Origin: Chitinophaga barathri
Lineage (GTDB): Bacteria; Bacteroidota; Bacteroidia; Chitinophagales; Chitinophagaceae
NCBI RefSeq assembly: GCF_003807585.1
Contig: NZ_RMBX01000018.1
Location: 18,105 to 82,104, forward strand
DNA length: 64,000 nucleotides
Reading direction: 5' to 3'
The position numbers and the translations under genes are program-made. The notes under the pieces are model-generated. The model was not told where the DNA came from, did no database searches, and saw nothing but the letters and a program-made list of their open reading frames with translations. Positions 56,401 through 63,895 of the stretch are shown here, one piece after another. Position 1 is the first letter of the stretch. Every line of letters starts with the position of its first letter.

Positions 56401-57262
56401 GCAGAACAAGATACTGGCGCTGGACGAAGGCACGGATGATCTGCTGCTCGGTTCTTTCTTTGGCGGCAGCGGCGTTTCGCAACGTGTGAAAGTGGGCGAG
56501 AATTACGGAACGATCTATGGAAAGGATTACACTTACCTGAATGGGAAACGTGTGGTGAAAAGGGCTGTAAATCCTGAAACGGGCGAAGAACTGTATTATG
56601 ATGTGAATGGCACCCGCTATGCAGCCGGCACTCAATGGGTACTTTCAGGCAGCGAAGTGGCGATCGGGAATTCGCAGCCGTTCCTTACCGGCGGCATTGC
56701 CAATACTTTCCGCTACAAATCGCTCAGCCTGTATGCCATGGTGGACGGGAAGTTTGGCGGCGATACCTACTTTGGCACCTATGCGGCCGCTATGGGTAAT
56801 GGCCTGCTGAATGAAACCCTGAAAGAAAGAGACGGGGGAGGACTTCCCTACATCTATCCGGACGGCACTACGGCCAATACCGGCGTTATGTTCGACGGTG
56901 TATTCGCGGATGGCAAGCCCAACACGGATGTAGTGAGCTACCATTGGAAATACCTCGGCACCTACACTTCCTGGAATCACATCGGCGTGCCGCGCTCTGA
57001 ATCTGTTTTTGAGAATACCTGGATGAAATTGCGCGAAGTAGCGCTTACTTACCAGCTGCCGCAAAACCTGGTGCGTAAAACGAAGATCTTCCAGAACCTG
57101 AGCTTGTCGCTGATCGGCCGCGACCTGTTCTACATCTTTACCACAATTCCAAAAGGCCTGAATCCTGAAGGCGTGAATGGCATCGGCAACATGCAGGGTA
57201 TAGAATACTCTTCCATGCCGCGCATCCGCTCATTTGGCTTCACTGTAAGAGCCGCTCTCTAA
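53483..57262 (+). CDS. SusC/RagA-type TonB-dependent receptor with STN signalling domain
   Basis: 1259-residue receptor, the largest in the window. Signal peptide to about residue 38; STN domain about 40-115 (ISLTVENETFRTVLEKISRKAGV); carboxypeptidase-like sandwich about 145-220; plug with LKGPAAAALYGARGANG, the LKGPAAA subtype; long barrel ending GFTVRAAL. The ATG at 53483 (MKKIYSTSF) gives a good signal peptide; the frame opens nine codons earlier. Confidence 0.93.
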   Translation: MKKIYSTSFFMKAALVHYFLTLAISVVASAAPANGQGILDKKISLTVENETFRTVLEKISRKAGVKFSYTRNTLPEKEKVSLQAKDETLANVFTQLFQPYDIQFEAIGSQVVLKRSRLFTLLKGERDLAAAIETTRFKKVTGIVRDASGDPVPGVTVVIKGTRKGSSTDANGRFELEANDNDVLELSAIGFKTISLHITAETDYAVTMETDEKALGEVVVTAMGVKRSPRSLGYAVQKVTGDDINIAQAPTIAQGLMGKVAGLNISQASGGVEGGSSRLVIRGNTSLTGDNRALIIVDGVAINNDPVNNNANNGGGGAVGTQQGADVSGYNDWGTGLNFINPEDIEDVTVLKGPAAAALYGARGANGVILVTRKKGEKRKGLGVDYSFSTRKTQVYEFLDFQNSYGSGLVGSMWTADQQKQFPVNVDGQRMQIGTYSGSFAAGDYKTGAWGFLPYANPTQAWNIFSFPSGLSWGPRFDNQPVLWYDGVQRPYSAQPNNWKDYFPDGNVNQHNISVSGGGDFGTIRFSYTRDDSKANIQNSNYKNNTFNLGSSIKISKMLSADITASYVNYTRLNTPPVGAGAFMAGFSYAATRDYRSDVERMNNTRADGSQRDVTARGNFPANAPPYPYYSYMANSYWNIYQNNTTFNRNQLIGGLKLTADITDWLTATAQASLDNSSDGTEIKEYPKNIQGTTGAYREALSRNLSRNMNAMVRVFKDNLWDKSFNASLTGGVESYYRNDYTVSNSTKGNFIKPFIFALDNGAEAPDPAREIRFTKKINSAFGFLDLSYKNYLFLQVTGRNDWSSTLAKTNNSYFYPSANLSYVFTDGISSMQNALPWLSFGKLSLSYAETGSDTDPYSIFNVLNTANFNGQAAQTYPAQLKFPGIEPQRSRQYEIGLSLGMFNNRLNMEVTAYTMKTFNQILTNALPQSSGWTSIQLNRGELGNKGIEFIINATPVSTKNFSWSIALNGAHAQNKILALDEGTDDLLLGSFFGGSGVSQRVKVGENYGTIYGKDYTYLNGKRVVKRAVNPETGEELYYDVNGTRYAAGTQWVLSGSEVAIGNSQPFLTGGIANTFRYKSLSLYAMVDGKFGGDTYFGTYAAAMGNGLLNETLKERDGGGLPYIYPDGTTANTGVMFDGVFADGKPNTDVVSYHWKYLGTYTSWNHIGVPRSESVFENTWMKLREVALTYQLPQNLVRKTKIFQNLSLSLIGRDLFYIFTTIPKGLNPEGVNGIGNMQGIEYSSMPRIRSFGFTVRAAL

Positions 57263-57282
57263 AACTTTAAAAAAGACCGACA

Positions 57283-58905
57283 ATGAAAATCATACCCAAC
57301 ATATTATACACTTCCCTCCTTTGCGGTGCTTTACTCAGTTCCGTATCGTGCAGGAAAGATTTTGAGGAACTCAATGAGCCCTACAACCAGGCCGGCGAAG
57401 AATCCGCTTCCATCCCCGGCTTATATAACGGGCTTGTATCTTCTCTCGGGAAATATGGAGACGATGTGCTGAACGTGGGCGTACTCTACCCGACTGCCAA
57501 CCAGCAGGCCTTTCAGAACATTGCAACCCCATTCGTGAACTATGCGGGTGGTTATTGGAGCCAGTATTATCCGGACCTGGTTACCTACCGCGCATTACTG
57601 AAAAAGATCACCGAGCAGACCGATCCCGGGTCTTTTAACAACGTAAAATATATGGCCACCATCCTGCTGGCGTCCAAAACGCTGCGTATGCTGGACTATT
57701 ACGGGGACATTCCTTACAGCAAGGCCTCGAATGCAAACAGCGGCACGCAGTTTTTCCGCCCGGAATATGACGCGGCGCCGGATGTGTACAAAAGCGTGCT
57801 GGAAGACCTGAAAGAAGCGGCGGACGGCCTGTCCGACGATCCTTCGCAGGTGAATATCGGCTCATCCGAAAGTTTCCTGGGCGGGAATATCCTCGCCTGG
57901 AAAAAATTCGGCAATGCCCTGCGTCTCCGTTATGCGGTGAGATTGTTTAATAAAGAAACCGCCATTTCCTCGGCCATCATTACGGACATTATCAGTGGCA
58001 ACAAGCCCCTGCCGAACAATCAGCAGGCAGGCACGCTGCAGAATGACAACTTCGGATTATGGCCAAACCTAGTGGCGCCGGCCGGTACCATCAAAGATGC
58101 CCTGGCGAGCAAATGGGATTCCTATCACGAGCTGTCCATCTCAAACATCAGGATGAGCAGCAACGTCTGGAACCAGATGTCATCCACAAACGCCACAAAC
58201 GGCTCCGGCATCTTCGATCCGAGGTGTTTTGTATTTTTCCAGACAAACGATGCCAACCTCTGGGTGCCTCAGCCGCAGGACGGTTCACAAACGGAAGGCG
58301 GTACGCCGTACAGGGGAGAAGGCACTGCCCGCAGGCCTTTTGGCACGGACCCGACCAATAAATTTGCAAGTTTTAATTACTTTATTGCTTACGACAGGCT
58401 GTTTTACCCCATCCTGGTGATCACCGAAGCGGATGTGCATTTCCTGCTGGCGGAGATCTACCAGCGTGGTATGGGCGTTGCGAAAGATGTTACAAAAGCC
58501 AGAACGGAATATGAAGCAGGTATCAGGAGTTCTGTGGATTTCTGGTATGCTTACACGCAGCTGTCCGCCATTTGGACGGCCAAACCTACTCTGCCAACAC
58601 CTGTACAGATGACGGCTATGCTCGCCAATCCCAAGGTGTTGTACAACGGAGCGAACGATGCGGATGCATTAAGAAAGATAGCGACACAGGCCTGGCTGGC
58701 AACGATGTTCCAGCCCTGGGAAGCCTGGGCGATTGCGCGCAGAACGCAGCTCACCCCGCGCGATCCGGCTCTGCCGACGTTATCCATCAACCGCATGCCA
58801 TACCCGGACGATGAAAATGTAAATAACCACGAAAACTGGCAGAAGGCAACCAGTGGGAAATCCCCCACTGACCAGGTGTCCGTGAAAGTGTATTGGATGC
58901 AGTAA
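57283..58905 (+). CDS. SusD-like surface lipoprotein (SusD-like_2 subtype)
   Basis: 540-residue lipoprotein, 20 bp after its SusC. Lipobox LLSSVSC (Cys near 23). The sequence (KDFEELNEPYNQAG, KYMATILLASKTLRMLDYYGDIPYSKA, long C-terminal half ending PYPDDENVNNHENWQKA) matches the SusD-like_2 group that normally accompanies LKGPAAA-type SusC receptors. Closed by a strong terminator. Confidence 0.9.
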   Translation: MKIIPNILYTSLLCGALLSSVSCRKDFEELNEPYNQAGEESASIPGLYNGLVSSLGKYGDDVLNVGVLYPTANQQAFQNIATPFVNYAGGYWSQYYPDLVTYRALLKKITEQTDPGSFNNVKYMATILLASKTLRMLDYYGDIPYSKASNANSGTQFFRPEYDAAPDVYKSVLEDLKEAADGLSDDPSQVNIGSSESFLGGNILAWKKFGNALRLRYAVRLFNKETAISSAIITDIISGNKPLPNNQQAGTLQNDNFGLWPNLVAPAGTIKDALASKWDSYHELSISNIRMSSNVWNQMSSTNATNGSGIFDPRCFVFFQTNDANLWVPQPQDGSQTEGGTPYRGEGTARRPFGTDPTNKFASFNYFIAYDRLFYPILVITEADVHFLLAEIYQRGMGVAKDVTKARTEYEAGIRSSVDFWYAYTQLSAIWTAKPTLPTPVQMTAMLANPKVLYNGANDADALRKIATQAWLATMFQPWEAWAIARRTQLTPRDPALPTLSINRMPYPDDENVNNHENWQKATSGKSPTDQVSVKVYWMQ

Positions 58906-58930
58906 TCGCAGCTGTAAATCCTGTGTGTGC

Positions 58931-58963
58931 GCGTTCCCGTCCTTGTGGCGGGAACGCTTTTTT
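58931..58963 (+). terminator. Intrinsic terminator of the last SusCD locus
   Basis: GCGTTCCCG (58931-58939) pairs perfectly with CGGGAACGC (58949-58957), followed by six T. Confidence 0.88.
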
Positions 58964-58969
58964 GTGCCT

Positions 58970-59275
58970 TCAGCTTTTCCCGTAATAAGCAGGGTCAAGC
59001 TGCCGGCGGTACTCCGGGTGGTTTTTGATAAATGCCGCCACAAACGGGCAGTATACCATCACCAGCTTTTTCTCGGCTTCCGCAAAAGCAAATGCCGCCC
59101 TCGCCAGTGCGGAGGCCACGCCTTTACCAGCCAGGCTGTCGGGCACGGTGGTATGCATCAATGCAATATCTTTTTTGTAGTAGCGGTAGGTAAGCTGTGC
59201 CAGCTCACCGTTCAGATGCACTTCAAACTGCTGGTTCTCCCGGTTATTCACCACCTCATAAGTTTCATCGCTCAT
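58970..59275 (-). CDS. Small GNAT-like N-acetyltransferase
   Basis: 101-residue protein of the COG2388 type: a minimal GNAT core with the acetyl-CoA loop LAGKGVASALARAAFAFAE (about 50-68) and the late block VYCPFVAAFIKNHPEYRRQLD. Its ATG overlaps the stop of the upstream paralogue by 4 bp, so it is translationally coupled. Substrate unknown. Last gene of a minus-strand group. Confidence 0.85.
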   Translation of the reverse strand: MSDETYEVVNNRENQQFEVHLNGELAQLTYRYYKKDIALMHTTVPDSLAGKGVASALARAAFAFAEAEKKLVMVYCPFVAAFIKNHPEYRRQLDPAYYGKS

Positions 59276-59592
59276 AAAGGTGGGTTAAAAGGTTTCACAG
59301 ACGGGTCCAGCAGGCGCTGCCATTCGGGATGGCGTTTGAGATAGGCATGTACCAGCGGGCAAAGCGGTACCAGCGTGTAATGATGTTCTTCCAGGTAAAC
59401 AAGTGTTTTTTCTATCAGTGCCGTGGCCACGCCTTTTCCTTCCAGTTCCGCCGGCGATTCCGTGTGGATCAGCCAGATCTTTGTACCGCTTTCCTTGTAG
59501 TCGATGAAGGCGGTATGCCCTTCCACGGTCAGTTCAAAGTGATGAATGGCTTCGTTTTTCACGAGTGGCAGGGCCTTGTATTCTTCTTTCAT
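59272..59592 (-). CDS. Small GNAT-like N-acetyltransferase, paralogue
   Basis: 106-residue paralogue of the next gene: LEGKGVATALIEKTLVYLEE (acetyl-CoA loop) and PLCPLVHAYLKRHPEWQRLLDP match it block by block. The pair looks like a local duplication and may act as a heterodimer, which is an inference. ATGA overlap of 4 bp with the downstream copy. Confidence 0.85.
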   Translation of the reverse strand: MKEEYKALPLVKNEAIHHFELTVEGHTAFIDYKESGTKIWLIHTESPAELEGKGVATALIEKTLVYLEEHHYTLVPLCPLVHAYLKRHPEWQRLLDPSVKPFNPPL

Positions 59593-59649
59593 ATGCTTCC
59601 CGGTATTTTGTTTTCAAATATAACGATACCGGTGAATTTTATGACTGTT

Positions 59650-59859
59650 TCAGTTCGAATCCGGCCGCTGGCCGCTGCCGGGTACGCCGGTGGATTGATC
59701 GGTGCCGTCAGGCAGGTCTTCTTTGATAATCCCGCCGCTGGCTTCGTCCGTGCCTTCGGGATTGTTTTCTTTGATGGGACTGCCGGTGGTGGATGGTTTC
59801 GGGTGTGGTTTGTTTACCGGTGCGCCTTTCGGGTCCGGTTGTTCGATGGGCTGTTTCAT
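59650..59859 (-). CDS. Small disordered Pro/Gly-rich hypothetical protein
   Basis: 69 residues, rich in Pro, Gly, Asp and Lys, without cysteine, aromatic or membrane segments (KQPIEQPDPKGAPVNKPHPK...). Predicted unstructured. It lies 11 bp after the Fpg/Nei gene and 57 bp before the GNAT pair on the same strand, which supports a real gene. I do not recognise a function. Confidence 0.55.
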   Translation of the reverse strand: MKQPIEQPDPKGAPVNKPHPKPSTTGSPIKENNPEGTDEASGGIIKEDLPDGTDQSTGVPGSGQRPDSN

Positions 59860-59870
59860 AACTGTATTGT

Positions 59871-60623
59871 TTATTTATATTCTATTTGTTCTTCAGTGAA
59901 ATAAGTATTGCGCCCGTTCATCTCCATGTGTTCGATAGGTTTCCCGCCCGGGCTTTTTTCTTTCCCGTGAAGATGTACCCGCATAAAATCGCGCACTTCA
60001 CCCGCAATGATGTCCGGGTGATCTTTGCTGATCTTTTTCACGGCGTCTTTCAGCACTTTTTTGACGGACCGCACCAGTTTTGCAGAGGCAGCGTCCGGTA
60101 TCTTTCCCGCGATGGAAAACGGGGAGATTCGTGCGTCATAGAGGATTTCATCCGCATAGGCATTCCCGATCCCGCGGATCTTATGCTGGTCTATCAGCAA
60201 CTTTTTTACCGCGGCGCGTGAGCCTTCGAGTTGTCTTTTGAGATAGGCGGAAGAAAATTCTTTGGACAATGCATCGGGCACTTCTGAAAGCTCCGGGTCC
60301 GGCGTGATGCGCGCCTTCTTTTGCCAGTCAGTCACCGAGAGTACGGAGCCGTCGTCAAACTGCATCGTGAAAACGGTGTGGGCCGGTTTGCTGTTTTCTT
60401 TTTCATATACCAGCTTGCCGTGCAGCATGAGATGCAGGCCCAGGATGTGACCGTTCCCGAAAAGGAACCGCAGTTCCTTCCCTTCGCGGTATACTTTCCT
60501 GAGCGGCTGCCGGAGGAAATCTTTTTTCCATGTACCCGTTTTGGAAAGAGCTTTCAGCTTTTTACCCCTCAGTTTTTGCTGAAGATGTTTGCTGAATACT
60601 TCGAGGTCCGGTAATTCAGGCAT
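59871..60623 (-). CDS. Fpg/Nei-family DNA glycosylase without zinc-finger cysteines
   Basis: 250-residue base-excision repair protein. It keeps the catalytic N-terminus (Pro2-Glu3 in MPELPDLEV), a conserved Lys in YREGK (near 49) and the helix-two-turn-helix KIRGIGNAYADEIL (about 148-161). The C-terminal finger keeps its scaffold and Arg (GRNTYF, Arg238), but the four zinc cysteines are replaced (SPGG for CxxC, TEEQ for the second), and the protein has no cysteine at all. Probably a zincless-finger glycosylase/AP lyase; lesion preference unknown. Confidence 0.87.
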   Translation of the reverse strand: MPELPDLEVFSKHLQQKLRGKKLKALSKTGTWKKDFLRQPLRKVYREGKELRFLFGNGHILGLHLMLHGKLVYEKENSKPAHTVFTMQFDDGSVLSVTDWQKKARITPDPELSEVPDALSKEFSSAYLKRQLEGSRAAVKKLLIDQHKIRGIGNAYADEILYDARISPFSIAGKIPDAASAKLVRSVKKVLKDAVKKISKDHPDIIAGEVRDFMRVHLHGKEKSPGGKPIEHMEMNGRNTYFTEEQIEYK

Positions 60624-60815
60624 ATCAATCGTTTATGGTACCAATGGAATATTTTGTTGCTGTTTTTCTTGCAGGGCGGCCCCGTTTTGCATGGGTTGCC
60701 ATATATTCCGTCTACCAGTCTGGCCCCACATACCATGCCACGATACGGTTGTTTTGAGGGAGAGGAACAAAAACGGTATCCGGATTGTAATCATCATGAG
60801 TAAAACTCTCACGGA

Positions 60816-63419
60816 ATGGAAGCACATCAACCCAAACAGCAGGACATACTGAAGGAATTTTCCGCTGATGCGGGCAAAGGACTGAGCACGGACGAGGCCC
60901 GCAAAAGGCTGGAGGAGCATGGCCCGAACGAGATCAGCAGCGGCCGGCGCATTTCCCCGCTGATGATATTGCTGCACCAGTTCAAAAGCCCGGTGGTCTA
61001 TCTTTTACTGCTGGCCATGGGCCTTTCCATGTTTTTTAAGGAGTGGCTGGATGCGGTTGCCATTGCCGTGGTGATACTGCTGAATGCCGTGATCGGTTTT
61101 ATCATGGAGTTCCAGGCTGAAAGGTCCATGGAAGCCTTGCAGAAAATGACCTCCCAGACGGCCAGGGTGCTGCGGGACGGCCGGGTACAGGAGATACCAT
61201 CAGGCGAGATCGTGCCCGGGGATATCATGCTGCTGGACGCGGGGGATATGGTGCAGGCGGACGGCCGCATCCTCGAATCCATGGACCTGCAATCGGACGA
61301 ATCCGCCCTCACGGGGGAATCCCTGCCGGTGGACAAATTGCCCGGCGAGCTGGCCGTGGATACGCAGCTGGCGGAAAGGACCAATATGGTCTACAAAGGC
61401 ACCTTCATCCGCAACGGCAATGGAAAGGTATTGTGCACCGCTACCGGTATGGACACCGAACTGGGGCATATCGCGCATATGGTGGCCGGTGCTAAAAAAT
61501 CCGCCACACCCCTGGAAAAGAAGCTGGAAAGTTTCAGCAAACGCCTGATAGGCATCACCGTGGGTATTGTGGTGCTGATATTCGCAGCCGGCCTGCTGAA
61601 CAAAGAACCCGTGCTGGAAATGCTGAAGACCTCCATCGCGCTGGCGGTTGCCGCCATCCCGGAAGGTTTGCCGGTGGTGGCTACACTGGCTTTGGCCAGG
61701 GGCATGATCAGGATGGCGAGGCAGAATGTGATCGTGAAAAAACTCTCCGCAGTGGAAACCCTCGGCGCCACCACGGTGATCTGTACGGACAAAACGGGCA
61801 CCCTCACGGAAAACAGGATGGAAGTGACGGACGCCCTGCTGCCCGCGGCGGAATGGCATAAAAAAGAAAAAAGCCCCGACGATGAAACCTTCCGCTGCCT
61901 TCAGCTGGTGGCCGTGCTCTGCAACAATGCCTCGCTTGACGGGGAAAAAGGTATAGGCGACCCCATAGAAGTCAGCCTCCTCAATTTCGCAGCGGACACC
62001 GGGGCGGATGTTGCGCAGATAAGGGAAAAATTCCACAAGCTGAAAGAAGCACCCTTCAATTCAGATACCCGTGTAATGGGCACGCTGCATAAAGGAGAAG
62101 AAAAAGGCGAAGAAAAATACCTCGTTTCCGCCAAAGGCGCGATCGAAAACCTGCTGGATATATGCACCCACGCCCTGCACGACGGCTCCCCGAAAGAACT
62201 GGGGGAGGAAGAGCGGGACAAATGGATGCGGGAAACGGAAAAACTCGCCGCCTCCGGCCTCAAAACACTTGGATACGCCTACCGTGAAATGACCTACCAG
62301 GCGGACCAGTTCATGGAAAACCTCGTGTTCCTCGGCATCACCGGTTTTATGGACCCGCCCCGCCACGGTGTACAGGAAGTGATCGCGGAATGCCACCAGG
62401 CGGGCATCCGCGTGATCATGCTCACCGGCGACCATCCCGCTACCGCGGCGCATATCGCTTACCAGCTGGGTATCAGCAAAGATGAAAAAGATGTGGTGAC
62501 AGGCAAAGACCTCAGCAATGAAAGCGATGCCTGGGCACAGCGCACCGTGTTCGCCAGGGTAAGCCCCAAACAGAAGCTGGACCTGGTGAACGCGCTGCAG
62601 GAGGATCACCAGATCGTAGCCATGACGGGCGACGGGGTGAATGACGCGCCGGCGCTTAAAAAGGCGGATATCGGCATTGCCATGGGCATCCGTGGCACGC
62701 AGGTATCCCAGGAAGTAGCGGATATGGTGTTGAAGGATGATGCCTTTGAATCCATTGTGATGGCGGTGCGGCAGGGCAGGGTGATCTTTACGAATATCCG
62801 GCGGTTTATCATTTTCCTGCTTTCCTGTAATCTCAGCGAATTGCTGGTGATAGGGCTGGTAGCTACTGCGGGCCTGCCTTTCCAGCTGGCTGCCATCCAG
62901 ATACTGTTCATCAATTTAATTACGGATGTATTTCCCGCCATGGCGCTTGGTTTCACGGAAGGAGACCAGACCGTGATGCAGCGAAAGCCGCTTGACCCAC
63001 GGCAGCCCATCATCAGCAAAAAGGCATGGGGAGTAATTTGGTTCTACGCGGCGGTAATTGGCGCGAGCGCGCTGGGCGCCGCCTTCACGGCGGAATATTT
63101 CAGGGAAGGGGATATTGATGTACATGCCGCGAACAACGTGATGTTTTATACCCTCATTCTTTCCCAATTGCTGCACGCCTTAAATATGAAAGAAGGAAAA
63201 GAAAAGTACATCGGCGGGCCGGTGATGCGGAATCCTTACCTGGTCGGCGCCATGTTGCTGAGCGCGGCGGTTACCTTGTTGTGCCTGTTTATCCCGCCGG
63301 TAAAAGAAGCGCTTCGCCTGGAGATGATACCGCAACTGGATTGGCTGCTGGTAGCTGGTTTCAGCGTGGCGGGCATGCTGGTGATCAGGCTTGGGTCCGC
63401 GATCTTCAACAGGGACTGA
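60816..63419 (+). CDS. Type II P-type ATPase, Ca2+-transporting type
   Basis: 867-residue inner-membrane cation pump. N-terminal cation-ATPase domain, actuator with DESALTGES (about 168-176), phosphorylation site Asp325 in ICTDKTGT, hinge MTGDGVNDAPALK, and about ten membrane helices. Pro282-Glu283-Gly-Leu-Pro in helix 4 and NLITD in helix 6 are the ion-site signatures of SERCA/PMR1-like Ca2+ pumps. Manganese transport is also possible. Divergent from the glycosylase gene group with a 192-bp gap. Confidence 0.92.
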   Translation: MEAHQPKQQDILKEFSADAGKGLSTDEARKRLEEHGPNEISSGRRISPLMILLHQFKSPVVYLLLLAMGLSMFFKEWLDAVAIAVVILLNAVIGFIMEFQAERSMEALQKMTSQTARVLRDGRVQEIPSGEIVPGDIMLLDAGDMVQADGRILESMDLQSDESALTGESLPVDKLPGELAVDTQLAERTNMVYKGTFIRNGNGKVLCTATGMDTELGHIAHMVAGAKKSATPLEKKLESFSKRLIGITVGIVVLIFAAGLLNKEPVLEMLKTSIALAVAAIPEGLPVVATLALARGMIRMARQNVIVKKLSAVETLGATTVICTDKTGTLTENRMEVTDALLPAAEWHKKEKSPDDETFRCLQLVAVLCNNASLDGEKGIGDPIEVSLLNFAADTGADVAQIREKFHKLKEAPFNSDTRVMGTLHKGEEKGEEKYLVSAKGAIENLLDICTHALHDGSPKELGEEERDKWMRETEKLAASGLKTLGYAYREMTYQADQFMENLVFLGITGFMDPPRHGVQEVIAECHQAGIRVIMLTGDHPATAAHIAYQLGISKDEKDVVTGKDLSNESDAWAQRTVFARVSPKQKLDLVNALQEDHQIVAMTGDGVNDAPALKKADIGIAMGIRGTQVSQEVADMVLKDDAFESIVMAVRQGRVIFTNIRRFIIFLLSCNLSELLVIGLVATAGLPFQLAAIQILFINLITDVFPAMALGFTEGDQTVMQRKPLDPRQPIISKKAWGVIWFYAAVIGASALGAAFTAEYFREGDIDVHAANNVMFYTLILSQLLHALNMKEGKEKYIGGPVMRNPYLVGAMLLSAAVTLLCLFIPPVKEALRLEMIPQLDWLLVAGFSVAGMLVIRLGSAIFNRD

Positions 63420-63433
63420 TAGGATATTACCCC

Positions 63434-63488
63434 GGATCAACCCCGGATCAAGTCCGCCTCATCTCCACCTCAAGTCCGCCTCCCCTGT
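63434..63488 (-). repeat. 11-bp tandem repeat array, copy 2 (inverted)
   Basis: Plus-strand units GGATCAACCCC, GGATCAAGTCC, GCCTCATCTCC, ACCTCAAGTCC and a partial GCCTCCCCTGT, the reverse complement of the GGAnnTGAnnC pattern at 34091-34134. Similarity continues into the flank (TATCT... and GGTTCC), about 80 bp in all. Confidence 0.7.
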
Positions 63489-63650
63489 ATCTCTCATATA
63501 GCGACCATAGCAGGTTCCCGGTAGTTCCATGGTAGTAGCAGGGTAGTTGTAAAGTGAAAAGCAAAATACTATCATGTGCGTTCTATTTATTTGATAACAA
63601 GGTACTTGTATATATGCTTAGACTTCAATACTGCTAAATTCAGCACATTT

Positions 63651-63895
63651 ATTGGTCCAAGCCGTTAGTTGAAAACTACGCACTTTAGTGCGAGGGCTTT
63701 AGTAATGCGGGAAAATCTATCGCAGAATTGTCCTTGTTTGGGGTGTCGTTGTGAAAAGGTCGTCATTGCGAGGAGCCGTGGGGGATTTGTGCGGGAGCCG
63801 CGACGAAGCAATCTCCATAGCCTGGCGTACATCCATTCGATGCGGGAGATTGCTTCGTCGCCTCACCCACTTGGCTCAACTGCTCCTCGCAATGA
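63651..63895 (+). repeat. Dispersed 245-bp intergenic element, copy 2
   Basis: Same orientation and length as 47978-48222. Nested inverted repeats are kept: TCATTGCGAGGAGC (63763-63776) with GCTCCTCGCAATGA (63882-63895), and CGACGAAGCAATCTCC (63801-63816) with its complement at 63845-63860. Confidence 0.8.
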
